This document shows, in pieces, positions 11,014 through 20,858 of a stretch of DNA of 64,000 nt. A program made the translations under genes and the position numbers. This DNA comes from Umbilicaria muhlenbergii (lineage: Eukaryota > Ascomycota > Lecanoromycetes > Umbilicariales > Umbilicariaceae), in the NCBI GenBank assembly GCA_000611775.1, contig KK106984.1, forward strand, positions 3,697,341 to 3,761,340. Reading direction: 5' to 3'. Below the pieces are notes generated by a model. That model had not been told where the DNA came from and ran no database searches. It saw only the letters and a program-made list of their open reading frames with translations. Position 1 is the first letter of the stretch. Every line of letters begins with the position of its first letter.

Positions 11014-12439
11014 ATGCTTGCGGCCATTGCCCACGCTCAAACGATTGACCTCGGGACAGCCGGACCATATGCGCTCTTCGCAGCTTCAACTATATTAAAC
11101 ACAGGCCTTACAGTTGTCGATGGTTCTATCGCTGTGTTTCCCGGAACTGCAATCATTGGATTTCCGCCTGGAGTCTCCACTGGGATAGAAAGTCAAGGTG
11201 ACGCTGTCGCCGAAACTATTCAAAATGACGCTAACACTGCGTTTGCCACGGCGGCTTCATTGAGTTGCGGTACGGACTTGACCGGGCAAGACCTCGGCGG
11301 TATGGTACTTGGTCCAGGAGTATATTGCTTCGCCAGCTCCGCAGTTCTCACCGGAATCCTTACTCTCAACGCCCAAGGCAACCCCAATGCGCTCTTCGTC
11401 TTTCAGGTCGGCAGCACGTTGTCAACTGCCCCGGCATCCCAAATCCTTCTCATCAACGGCGCCCAACCTTGCCGCGTATATTTCGCACTTGGAAGTTCCG
11501 CCCACCTTGGATCCGGTACCGATTTCGCCGGGAATATCCTAGCTTCTACTTCGATTTCCCTCGACGCAGTGGCTAGTGTGAGCGGCGGCTCTACGCGTTG
11601 GGTGGTCCAATAAACCTGATCAACGATCAGGTCACCGCAGTCGGTTCGTGCGGTCTGCTAGCTGTGGCCCCCATAAGCACCACTATTACCACAAGTACCA
11701 CAACCAGCACCAGCACCAGCACTACCAGTACTAGCACGGTCAGCACCAGCACTACTAGCACTACAACCAGTGCCAGCACCACCAGTACACAGAGCTCAAC
11801 AAGCACCACAGGCACCACAAGCAGTGCCAGTACGAGCAGTACCCCCAGCACAAGCACCACGAGCACTTCCACCACCAAGACCGCCACAACCACAAGCACC
11901 ACCCCCGCAAAGACCACCCTGTTGTCCTGCAACGGAAACAACTGCCTGAACGCCTACCGAAATACCCTCCGCGTTGCCTCGCCATTCTGCAGTCAATACA
12001 TCCGGTCAACCTCCACGTCGACAGTCACACCCACGGTGTAGGTTCAAACCCTCTCCCCAAAGGCAGGATCCCCTTGCTATTCCACCGAAACACCAGCTAA
12101 CACGACCGGGGGTCCCTTTAGTACCGTGTCCGGTGGACGCACGATAACTCCAGCGGCTACCAAATACCCGAAGCTGCCCGCACTGTCCACGAACTCGGTG
12201 CTCTCGTCTTGTTGTAACCTGGCAGCCAATGCGGCCGGTGGTAAGTGGACTCCTGACGCTGCATAGATCCGAGCTTGAGGCACCCCTGAGGAACTTCTGG
12301 CTAACGGTGTTACAAAGTTCCTTCGACAGTTCTTTCCAAGCGCCTCTCCAGCGCGTGCACGTGCTTAGCCATTACGCCCTCCATAGTGACCACCACGGTC
12401 GTCGGCAAGGCCACCACCACGACTGCTGCCTCGTCGTAA
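11014..12439 (+). pseudogene. decayed DUF3494 (ice-binding-protein-like) secreted/cell-wall protein gene
   Basis: An open frame from 11014 to 11613 encodes a DUF3494 domain: it opens LGTAGPYALFAASTI and contains CGTDLTGQDLGG, GPGVYCFASS and LTLNAQGNPNALFVFQVGST. This is the beta-solenoid fold of ice-binding proteins and relatives. The expected last strands (GGPINLINDQVTAVGSCG) continue in the next frame from about 11590, so one frameshift separates them. A Ser/Thr-rich mucin-like linker (about 11665-11900) and a Cys-containing tail (CNGNNCLNAYR) follow. That frame meets a TAG at 12039, yet coding-like sequence goes on in the same frame (for example GSPCYSTETPANTTGG) to about 12266. An ACTCLAITPS-like end and Thr-rich tail reach 12439 in another frame. 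The signal peptide before AHAQ is also short. A 53-nt intron (GTGAGC...GATCAG) could bridge the first break but would remove conserved strands. Assembly error is an alternative for single breaks. Confidence 0.7.
11670..11900 (+). repeat. Ser/Thr codon repeat (mucin-like linker)
   Basis: About 230 bp built from imperfect repeats of AGCACCAC/ACCAGCAC-type triplets, encoding a Thr/Ser run. It would be an O-glycosylated stalk between the DUF3494 domain and the C-terminal Cys-rich tail. The opposite strand gives long Val-rich shadow frames that should be ignored. Confidence 0.8.
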
Positions 12440-12881
12440 CTAGCGGCGTAGGTCGGTGGGGGTCGCCACATCTATAAGGACTATCGTCTTGCCTTCGCAT
12501 CGCTTAGAATTTCGATTGATGCGTCGGGCTCTGTTCGAAACATCTGGAGATCCTCACGAAGGCTTAGCGTGTCCCACTCGCCTTCTGGTACGTCGTGTAT
12601 AGCAAGATAAATCCTGGGTTTTCGCGCTGGGTTCTTCGGTTCGGCGTATCGCATGCGGAAAAGCGGTGCACCTGTGGTGTTAAGGGGTTTGATCACTCAG
12701 AATCTAAGCGGTATATCCAGGCATGGTTTCCCTCTTATGCGAGGGAATTGCACTAGACACGGCGTACTTGGAACTGAACACATTCTTTCGAGGAGGCCTC
12801 CTACACATTTTAGAATTGAACGGACATTTTAAATACAAAGCAGGAAACCCTAAACGCTGAAAAGAGAATGTGGTCGTTCGT
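12440..12881. other. intergenic region with one doubtful small ORF
   Basis: 442 bp. A minus-strand frame at 12481-12696 could give about 60 residues from an ATG (MRYAEPKNPARKPR...), but there is no family match, and the upstream frame is closed. A CT-rich acceptor-like site (CTCTTTTCAG) lies about 20 nt after the helicase stop, so a 3'-UTR intron is possible. No gene is called. Confidence 0.4.
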
Positions 12882-15800
12882 CTAGTCTTTCCGAAAAATC
12901 TTTGAAGCTCGCTCCTGGAACTGGGCAAAACTGAGATGTGACGTAGAAGGCGGAGCCGGCGCTGCCCCGTAGTGAGTTAGGCTGACAACCATGTCCTTCT
13001 TCTCTACGTACTGGGCGAGAAGAGGGAGGATGTCATTAGTAGACTTGTTGCCATCCTTGGCTGCCTTGAAAGTAGAAAGTGACCCTACAAGATAAAGGCC
13101 GTCAATAGCGCGGGAAATAGAGACATTGACGCGATTGAGACTCCTAACAAAGGCGGAAACATGGCTGTTGTATCGGGTCTCCCATTTGCCTGCAACAATG
13201 TAGACAGTGTCAATGATGATGATGTTGCACTGACTACCCTGGGAAGAGTCGACGGTCTTGATCTCTATCTCCGCGAACGTGTTGCCATGTAAATCCGTGC
13301 CCATCTCACGGAACTTGTCGTGGAGAGCCCGTCGCTGTGCCTCGTAGTAGGATAGCACCTGAATATGCTTGGTCGCCACTGGCCGTGCGTTTCCAATACC
13401 GGCGAGGAGACGTCGGACCAGGTCCCCTATGGCATCCACGTTGGCTCGATTGAGATAGGACGTCCCGTTGGGTTCTATAACACCCTTGCCATATGGCAAA
13501 TCAAGCATCAAGAAAGCGCGGTGCTTGGCGAACGCCTGCATGTTAACATTCCGGACATAACTCTCGATGGTCCTTGGGAATGTCCGCTCTGGAGCGTTAT
13601 GGAGGATGCCGTTAGGGTAGATGTGCTGTATTAGGAAGTCTGAGATCTCTGGGCACATGCGATATTGCACATTGAGCACCGTTTGTTCCTCGTACCCAAG
13701 CTTTCTCAACCGCTCGAACAATGACATGAACATCTGGGGATAGAATTCATTGTACGCTCGGGAGGTGACTGTGGGCTGCAGCTGCTTCTCGTCCCCGATA
13801 AGAACTCGCAGCTTCGTGGAACGCCATCGCGTAGCAGCCACTAGAGCGGAAGCCTCAGTGGACTGGGCCGCCTCATCTATAAGTACCTCTGATGGGTTGT
13901 AGCTTTCCAATAAGCTACAACCGGCATTGTTGTTTGTCGTGGCAATGATGTAGGCGTTGTTCACAACCCTAAGACATTGCTGCTTGTAGAGAAACCGGAG
14001 CTTCTTCAACTGCTTAGCAGTCATCTTAGCAGCTGTCAGGTCATTGTACGTTGCGATTGCGGTTCGCAGCTCATAGGATGGATCTTTGTCGATTCGCTCA
14101 GTCTTGGTCAAGGCCTTGATTTCTTCCGCAGTGCATTCCGATTGCATTCCAAGGAAATCTTTGTCCATACGGCGTATGACAGCGGCACCGAGTGAATGGT
14201 CTGGGAATGCATAATGAGGGTTTGTAAGACGTTTATACTCACCCCAGGTCTTACTCTCCAAGTCCTCCAGCACCTTGAAGAAGGGATCTGTAGAAGGGTC
14301 GACTCTATTTTCATCTCCATCGTGATCTGTTGAGCCGACATTGCTAGTATCCTGATGATCCTTGGATTGCTTGACATGGTCGAATTCGGCCTCAGGTACG
14401 TACAGACGAATGGGATCAAATCTATCCCAATCAACATAAACGGTAGCATGCTTCTTTTCGCATAGCTCCTTCAGATCCAAAAGGCCTTGGAAGAGCTTGT
14501 TGACAGCCTCGTTACTCGCGGCGCAGACAAGGATCTTATGTCCATAAGCCACACCCAGGAAGACGATGACGGCGAGAGTATCTGTCTTGCCAGTACCTGG
14601 AGGGCCAACGATCAGACTTAAGCCACCCCTAGCATGAAAGGCCAATTTGACAGAGCTCTGTTGAGCGTCGTTTGTTTTCTGAAGCTTATATAGCAGTTCC
14701 TCGAACGCTTCAGAATCGTACATATCAACCGAATTCTCGTCGTCCTTTAGTAGGTAAGGGCCCTTGGTGCCGTCGACAATTTCAAGTCCTAAGGCCGTTC
14801 CGCTTAGCAGTATCTTCCGCAACGTTTCCAGATCATCTCGACCGGCCTTGACGAGTTGCAAAAGTGCCAACAACTCTCGTTCCAAAACCTTTATTTTATG
14901 CTTGGCGTAAAGTCGGCATAATATCCCTCTATGCGTAGCTTGAGCTTCCTGTAGACTATCAAAGGCTGGCAGGAATCGAGCTCCCTTAGGCTTCTTGACA
15001 AAGACGACAAAATCAGCAAGTGATTGATTTTCATCGGGTTTCTTAACCACGACACCCTCCCAAGGAAACTTCTCGTCCAGCGCCTTATTCTCTTCCGAGC
15101 CCTCGAATCCGAAGGAGTAGCGTGCACCAACCCCGGGAATCAAGTCCTTTCCGTCAGATTCTGACCTATCAACAACTACATAAATGTAGAAGTATTCCTT
15201 GATCAGTGCCTCTCGTGTACTCGAGTGCTTCTTCATATTGGGTGCAATGATCATGCCTAGCTCTGCAACATGCTTGTGAAAGCGTGCACCACTGACCACC
15301 CAAGATTTTGAAGGATTTTTCTCTAAAGCCAGACGATCCATGTTGGCGTGACCGTATTGATATTCCCGCATCGCACTCACTGCAAGCGGTATAACCAACT
15401 CTTGCTCATTTGGGAAATCCAGACTCGCTGGAGCTGTCTCGTACATAAATGGCTGCATGTGTGAATAATCTTCAGTCGCTTTGCCCTTTCCATTCCCTTG
15501 AGGCAGAGCCTTTCTGTCGCGACCCCACATACCACCAGCAAAAGTGTCAATGTCGCTGATGCTCCATGCATTCGCCCCCTTAGACATGTCAAGTGGATCA
15601 GGCAACACTGGGTACAGATAATTTGGAGCCCAGTTCAGCCGTGTTGCAAGTTTAAGATTCTTTAGAATTCTTGTCGTGATAGGTGGAGTTTTGCTTAGCC
15701 AGCAGATCTCGAAATCAACCTCACCCTCATATCTATTAAGCATTTTAAATAGAGGGTGATTCTTGACATACTCTGAATAGTCTTTCCGTGGCGCAACAAA

Positions 15801-16565
15801 GTGTGTGTTGAAGCAAGTAAAATTCAACGCCCAGATATCTTTATCCTTATAGTTAGCAGAGTCTCTAGACTGGTTGATGAAGTTAATGACTGCAGGAGAT
15901 GCGTATTCATCTTCTGTAGCATCAGACAAAACACCCCAGCGAAAAGACTGTGAAGGTATGCCTCCTTTACCATTGCCACGATACCCTGCGTTACAACGCA
16001 AGCGAAGCTCAGTGATGGCTTCGCCAGCACGCATGCCAATTTCCTGCCCATTGGTTGAGATCTTAGCAACGATATCCACTCTCGGAGTGGCGTTGCGCCC
16101 TGCATCAAATTGCACTCTAAGATCTTCAACTCGGGTCTTGGATGGAGCGAGGCTCCCAGCAGTCTCTCCTCGCTTATCTGCATACATATGCACCACGGCA
16201 GCAAATGTTTCAACCTTTGGAATGAGCTCCAGATAGTTCAGCGGGGGCCATGTCGTCGGGATCGGTTCATCCTTCTCGATGGCCTCAGTCTGAATTGCCA
16301 CAAGATCGGCCTGGCGCTTCTCAGCCCACGCTTGGAGTTCCTCGTCAGTGAGATCGCAGTTCATATGCAATTCGTATTCAGTTGAATATTGTTCAAAACG
16401 CTCCCAGGTATCTTCAGAGCGCGGCGCCGAATCAACATCCACGAGAGTGCTTGGCTCAGCGGGAGTTTGCAGAGCTGCAGGAGATACACCAGAGGGTGGT
16501 GCATCATTGAGGTTCACATCATCCGCATAGCGGGATGAGCCGATGCCGAGGTCATGAGAAGACAT
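12882..16565 (-). CDS. UPF1-like superfamily 1 RNA/DNA helicase (1227 aa, single exon)
   Basis: One uninterrupted frame; the ATG at 16565 is the first Met. Residues 1-600 are a non-catalytic region without a recognised domain. The helicase core follows: Walker A GPPGTGKT (654-661), motif Ia-like VCAASNEAVNKL (681-692), motif II as LIDEAAQS (895-902, the DEAA box of UPF1-like enzymes), motif III GDEKQLQPT (924-932) and QYRM (967-970). Near the C-terminus are VDSSQGSQ (1105-1112, motif V) and RVNVSISRA (1145-1153, motif VI). This matches the AAA_11/AAA_12 arrangement of the UPF1/SETX/ZNFX1 group. There is no CH zinc domain as in true UPF1, so it is not the canonical NMD factor. It is intronless in an intron-rich neighbourhood. 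Role unknown; RNA surveillance or silencing is a family-based guess. Confidence 0.9.
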   Translation of the reverse strand: MSSHDLGIGSSRYADDVNLNDAPPSGVSPAALQTPAEPSTLVDVDSAPRSEDTWERFEQYSTEYELHMNCDLTDEELQAWAEKRQADLVAIQTEAIEKDEPIPTTWPPLNYLELIPKVETFAAVVHMYADKRGETAGSLAPSKTRVEDLRVQFDAGRNATPRVDIVAKISTNGQEIGMRAGEAITELRLRCNAGYRGNGKGGIPSQSFRWGVLSDATEDEYASPAVINFINQSRDSANYKDKDIWALNFTCFNTHFVAPRKDYSEYVKNHPLFKMLNRYEGEVDFEICWLSKTPPITTRILKNLKLATRLNWAPNYLYPVLPDPLDMSKGANAWSISDIDTFAGGMWGRDRKALPQGNGKGKATEDYSHMQPFMYETAPASLDFPNEQELVIPLAVSAMREYQYGHANMDRLALEKNPSKSWVVSGARFHKHVAELGMIIAPNMKKHSSTREALIKEYFYIYVVVDRSESDGKDLIPGVGARYSFGFEGSEENKALDEKFPWEGVVVKKPDENQSLADFVVFVKKPKGARFLPAFDSLQEAQATHRGILCRLYAKHKIKVLERELLALLQLVKAGRDDLETLRKILLSGTALGLEIVDGTKGPYLLKDDENSVDMYDSEAFEELLYKLQKTNDAQQSSVKLAFHARGGLSLIVGPPGTGKTDTLAVIVFLGVAYGHKILVCAASNEAVNKLFQGLLDLKELCEKKHATVYVDWDRFDPIRLYVPEAEFDHVKQSKDHQDTSNVGSTDHDGDENRVDPSTDPFFKVLEDLESKTWGEYKRLTNPHYAFPDHSLGAAVIRRMDKDFLGMQSECTAEEIKALTKTERIDKDPSYELRTAIATYNDLTAAKMTAKQLKKLRFLYKQQCLRVVNNAYIIATTNNNAGCSLLESYNPSEVLIDEAAQSTEASALVAATRWRSTKLRVLIGDEKQLQPTVTSRAYNEFYPQMFMSLFERLRKLGYEEQTVLNVQYRMCPEISDFLIQHIYPNGILHNAPERTFPRTIESYVRNVNMQAFAKHRAFLMLDLPYGKGVIEPNGTSYLNRANVDAIGDLVRRLLAGIGNARPVATKHIQVLSYYEAQRRALHDKFREMGTDLHGNTFAEIEIKTVDSSQGSQCNIIIIDTVYIVAGKWETRYNSHVSAFVRSLNRVNVSISRAIDGLYLVGSLSTFKAAKDGNKSTNDILPLLAQYVEKKDMVVSLTHYGAAPAPPSTSHLSFAQFQERASKIFRKD

Positions 16566-16583
16566 GGTGGAGAGAAGATGGGG

Positions 16584-16667
16584 TCAGAGGGCAAGCTGCC
16601 GACCGACAAGGGAGGGGAGGAGGAGGAGGAGAAAGAATATTGGATCAGAGGGCAAGCTGCCGACCGA
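16584..16667. repeat. 23-bp direct repeat, two copies
   Basis: The same 23 bases occur at 16584-16606 and 16645-16667 (61-bp period), each beginning TCAGAGGGCAAGCTGCC. A polypurine stretch separates them. The repeat sits 19-102 bp upstream of the helicase ATG, so it would be in the promoter or 5' leader. Confidence 0.85.
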
Positions 16668-17005
16668 TTGAAGAGCACTAACGTAGAGATAAGGGACAGA
16701 TTCTTGAATACTCACCTTGGTGAGCATCGGCAACGAGATTGTTCCCTAAAGGCCAGAGGTTAGCATCTGATGTAGCAAACCGGGGGCAATCGGAAACTGA
16801 ACAATCAAGCTTTGAGAATGTGTAAATTAAGAAAATGCGTATTTCAAGATCTCATGAACCCAGTGAGGTATATGAGGTATAGCACGACAAACAAAAACAG
16901 AGAGAGCAACAGGGTCTCGTCCGAGAGCAGTGCCCCATCCAACGAAAGAAACGGAGAAGTGACAGTGTCCCCTCCAACAACAGTTTCTCCTCCAACAGCA
17001 GAGGC

Positions 17006-17105
17006 GACAGCGCAGAAGAGGCGAAGGGGCGACCGCGCAGAGGAGGATAAGAAGCGACCGCGCAGAGGAAGACAAGAGGTGACAGCGCAGAAGAAGACAA
17101 CAGAC
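17006..17105. repeat. 25-bp tandem repeat, four copies
   Basis: Units at 17006-17030, 17031-17055, 17056-17080 and 17081-17105, each starting GACAGCGCAGA or GACCGCGCAGA and diverging towards the end. A separate 18-bp duplication (CTCCTCCAACA-type) lies just before it at about 16967-17002. The 25-bp period is not a multiple of three, which argues against coding. Confidence 0.85.
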
Positions 17106-17796
17106 GAGAAAAGCAAACACAAAGTACATGAGGTGAGATGAGAAGTGAGGCGAGGTACAAACTTACCGGCCTAGCCCAGCTCCTGATGAGAGTCGATGCT
17201 GTGTGTATTCTACGTGGTGTATTAGCTCAGATTATCCAGGTAATGCATATGGCGTCGATGGGGATGGGGATGGGGATGGATCTTACCATGTGCGTGTCGA
17301 TGTGTTGTGGAGAAGAAAGAAGAAAGCAGACAGAATATTTTCGTTGAGTATTTTACGGGTGCATGAAAGCTAAACGAGATTGTGAAGGTGGGCTGTGAAT
17401 GCGATTTCGAAGTGAAGTGTTTCGCCAACCGATGATGATCATGCCGGAAACCCTATCACGTGTTTTTTTGAATTCACAAGCTGCGCACTCTTTCGATGGT
17501 GTTACCCATCACCAAAGAGACATAAGGAGACCTTCTGCATACTGTAATTGAAAAGGAGCTATTATTGAAAACCCGTAGCAGCTTTGAGAAAAAGATGAAC
17601 TTCCGCTCGTCTTTTTATAATTGAAACTATGCAGCGCCGGGGAGTTCCCCGGATGATCATAACGCAAGTGCAGACACCAAGAGATACATTGCGCGTCCAC
17701 AACGTGATACAATGCTCAGGAGGCCCCCCGTCAAACATAGACGATTGTTACGGAAAACTGGCGCCCTTCTCGGCAAGTCCCCCCGGTAGCAGCCCC

Positions 17797-18781
17797 TTAC
17801 ATCGCGGCACCCCCCGAGATCCTAATGGTTTGACCTACGACTCCACGTCAGCGTCCGCGGATACAAGTCTGCAGTCGAAACAATTGGCGCAACATACCAT
17901 TAACCCAACCTGCATAATCGCTAGCCAACCACACCACGACCTTCGAGATATCCTCCGGATAACCCACCCTACCTAACGGCGAAAACGAATTCACCGCCTT
18001 ATCCACCTGGTCATCGGTCCAAGTATCGCCCCCGGGGATATACTTCCGCGCCGCCTCGACATACATATCCGTCTTGACGCCGCCAGGCGCAATGGCGTTA
18101 ACAGTGATCTGCTTGTGGCCGAAGTCTATGGCAAAAGAAGGTCGTTAGATGCGCTATGCAACAGGAGAAGGCGGAGAGAAGAGGAAGCAGTGTACGTACC
18201 AGTGGCGAAACAGCGCGCGAACGCTTCGACGGCCGCTTTGCTTCCGGAATAGACGGCGTGGTTGTGCACACCGGTTGCTTGTGCCGAGATACTGGAGATG
18301 AGGATTAGGCGGCCTGGGGAGGAGAGGTGTTTGTAGGCTTGCTGGGCGACGAAGAATTGGCCGCGGGTATTGACATTGAAGATGCGGTCGAAGTCCGCGG
18401 GGGTGACTTCATCGATGGCGCCAAAGTGCTCGAGACCTCCACCATGAACAGTCAAACAGGTTGGGTACTTCTCATGTGGGCAGACATACCGGAATTTGAC
18501 ATGACGATGTTGAGCTGTCCAAAGTGCTTGACCGCTTCGGTAAACAACTTCTCCACTTGTTCGGGCTTGGAGATGTCCGCTTGGACGGCTATTGCTTTTC
18601 CGCCATGGGACTCGATCTCTTTCACAACCTCCTCAGCTGGGGCCGCGCCTTTGACGTAGTTGACAACGACGGAAGCTCCATGTTGAGCGAGGGCAATTGC
18701 GTTTTGTCTGCCCATTCCACGGCTGCTGCCCGTGACGAGGGCAACTTTGCCGGCAAGGGTTTGTGGCGCAGAGGACGACAT
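17797..18781 (-). CDS. short-chain dehydrogenase/reductase, tetrahydroxynaphthalene/versicolorin-reductase type (264 aa)
   Basis: Exons in transcript order: 18781-18490, 18436-18200, 18125-17898, 17834-17797; 265 codons including the stop. It is a classical SDR. The NADP-binding TGSSRGMG is at 17-24 and the NNAG-equivalent is MSNSG (94-98). The catalytic Ser is Ser146 (ISSIS), and Tyr160 and Lys164 form YSGSK. The last, 38-nt exon gives the typical end GQTIRISGGAAM, which is missed if the third exon is simply read on. It resembles fungal reductases of aromatic polyketides and related beta-keto reductases; the substrate is unknown. It is transcribed in the same direction as the next SDR. Confidence 0.88.
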
Positions 18782-19405
18782 GTCGAGAAGGTATGTAATG
18801 GGAAGGTCCTCAATTGGGGATGATCAGAGTCCGGGGTAGAGAATCGGCTGAGGGTGTCGAGCAAGTGCAGCGAGAAGATAATACGTCGTAATCGAGGGGT
18901 GTGCTATGATCGAAAGGGGTGGTAAGTGAGGGGGATGAGTCAATTGATGCTGTAGCTGTAGCTGTGAAGCGGTGGTGAAGTATGGCAGTGGGTGTTTGTG
19001 ACTGTGAATTTCCTTATATATGCAATGCAGCTGTCGGTCATCGACCCATTCGTAGTGCCGGTGACACTCGGGGCGCATCCTTCGAAAGCCCGTTGACGTA
19101 GTTCGTAGATCTAGCTAAATCGCGCGCATAACTGACTGCCGTGGAACGTAGAATGGAACGTGGAATCACAAAGCCCCCGACCAATGGGTCTTGTCAATTG
19201 ACAGCGCCCTACCGCGTTGTAGAAGAAAGCCGTTCGGGCCCTGCGGCACATCCTTGAGCGCTCACATGAGCTGAGGGGGGCCGCATGACTCGCCTGCGGA
19301 ACATCCTTGTCAGAGGCACAGAAAAACAAACGCGGCTATCATCACATGCGAAATCGGAAGGCGTGGAATTTAGGTATTTTGCTTCCTATAACCTAATTCG
19401 AATAG
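18782..19405. other. intergenic region between two SDR genes
   Basis: 624 bp upstream of the first SDR and downstream of the second. It has a TATATATGCA stretch at about 19014-19023. No gene is seen. Confidence 0.5.
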
Positions 19406-20403
19406 TTATATGACGGCAGGATGTTTCCATGAAGTTGCGCCACCATCAATTAGCAGATCTTGCCCGGTATACCACCCAGACGCCTGACTGCATAGATATA
19501 GGATACCGCCCTTCAACTCATCTGGGAAACCAATCCGGCCGAACAAGGTCTCCCTCTCGAATTGCGCTACCAAAGTCGGTTGGATCTTTTGCAGCCCTCG
19601 CATCATGTCTGTCATCATGTATCCAGGAGATAGCGAGTTCACCCGAATGCCGTGCTCCGCCAATTCCATGGCCAGAGGTTTCACGAGGCCGCGGACAGCC
19701 GCCTTCGAAGCAGTGTAGCAGGATATGTTCTGTACTTTTGTCGAGATGTGGGTCGCTATGCTGGTGATGAAGACAATGTTGCCCCCGTTTGTTTCCTGGC
19801 CTGCAGGACGAGGACCGGCTTTCTGCTGCGTGCGTACCATGGCGTTTGCGCATGCCTGGGCTACCAGGAAGGACCCTATGAACTGGAGAAAAGCTTAGCT
19901 GCATGCTGATAACGAAGTATTAGAAATCCTTGAGGACACTCACGTTGACATCAAATGTGAACTTTAGGTTCTTGTCTGACGTGGTCAGGAAGGGCTCATC
20001 CATCACCACACCGGCAGCATTTACGCTACAGATCGCACGGTTAGAGTGGATGACAGTCTCATCTCGGAGCTCGACTTACTTGATGTGGACCCCACCGAAA
20101 TGCTCCTCGACCTGGCTCAAAACCTCGTTGACCCTCTGCCGGTCTGTGACATCGGTCTTGTAGTACTCGACTTTCACCCCATAGTCTGTCCGTATTTTCT
20201 CGAGACACTCATCAGGAGCAATGATATCCAAGCAGGCAATATTTGCCCCGGCTTCGGCGAGCACCTGAGCAAAGGCCAGACCCAAACCTCGAGCTGCTCC
20301 AGTGATAACAGCTGTCTTTCCTTTGCACGAAAACTGAATAGGTGTATTAGTCAGCATGCACTTTAGCCGCCGGCCAAACTGTACCACAACTCACCGCGTC
20401 CAT
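19406..20403 (-). CDS. short-chain dehydrogenase, polyol/sorbose-reductase-like (273 aa)
   Basis: Exons in transcript order: 20403-20395 (only 9 nt, Met-Asp-Ala), 20333-20080, 20025-19944, 19882-19406. Donors GTGAGT and GTAAGT and a branch-like CTGACTAAT before the first acceptor support the small first exon. The SDR motifs are TGAARGLG (14-21), VNAAG, Ser156, and Tyr171/Lys175 in YTASK, with a late GYMMTDM helix. The family look is that of fungal NADP(H)-dependent mannitol dehydrogenase / L-xylulose or sorbose reductases; the exact polyol cannot be assigned. It is head-to-head with the Gfo/Idh/MocA dehydrogenase, which also fits sugar metabolism. Confidence 0.88.
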
Positions 20404-20858
20404 GATTACTTTGAAACCCAAAGCACGTCTATCAACAAATTGCTGCTTTAAGAAAGAAAAGAGCGAAAATGATTCTTGAGGTGAACGGACGCAAGGATTT
20501 GGCAAGATATAAAATGCTCGGAGATAAGATTATCCATAGGCAGTGGCCCGTACTTGGGCCTGGAAATAATGAGTGGACCTCTCCCAAGCTGCCCACGTCC
20601 GCGGATGCGGAGAGCATCATCCGCGGAAGGTCCACCGACGTCTACTCCATCCAGAACTATCGGAGTAGGGCTCCACCAGAATCTGGGGCTGTGGGGCTGA
20701 CAATAGCCTAAAGTAACAGGGAGGCATTGAGCACTTCTAACCAGGGCGTTCGACTGACAGTACATATCTCTACTGTAGAACCGGATCATTGAGCAGTCTA
20801 ACGTCACAAGACAAGGAGATACCGCCATTCGGAAAGAATAAACAAAAAGACTCGGAAC
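20404..20858. promoter_or_regulatory. divergent promoter region of SDR and Gfo/Idh/MocA genes
   Basis: 455 bp shared between two divergent starts, suggesting possible co-regulation. It contains two GCGGA/TCCGC-type palindromic stretches around 20600-20625 (CCGCGGATGCGG and ATCCGCGG). No known operator is recognised; the role is inferred from position. Confidence 0.45.

Larger units (their letters stand above)
16566..17796. other. repeat-bearing intergenic region upstream of the helicase
   Basis: 1.23 kb between the helicase start and the 3' end of the first SDR gene. It holds a polypurine tract (16609-16640), a two-copy 23-bp direct repeat, a four-copy 25-bp tandem array, and a (GATGGG)n-like stretch at 17257-17279. 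Plus-strand ORFs across the array are low-complexity and not supported. Confidence 0.6.

Noticed and set aside
11627-11941. Val/Leu-rich minus-strand ORF
   Set aside because: It is the antisense shadow of the Thr/Ser repeat in the DUF3494-type gene.
12481-12696. 71-codon minus-strand ORF below the helicase
   Set aside because: The first codon is not ATG, no upstream exon fits cleanly, and no family is recognised.
16812-17141. Plus-strand ORF over the 25-bp array
   Set aside because: The repeat period is not a multiple of three and all strands give similar low-complexity frames.
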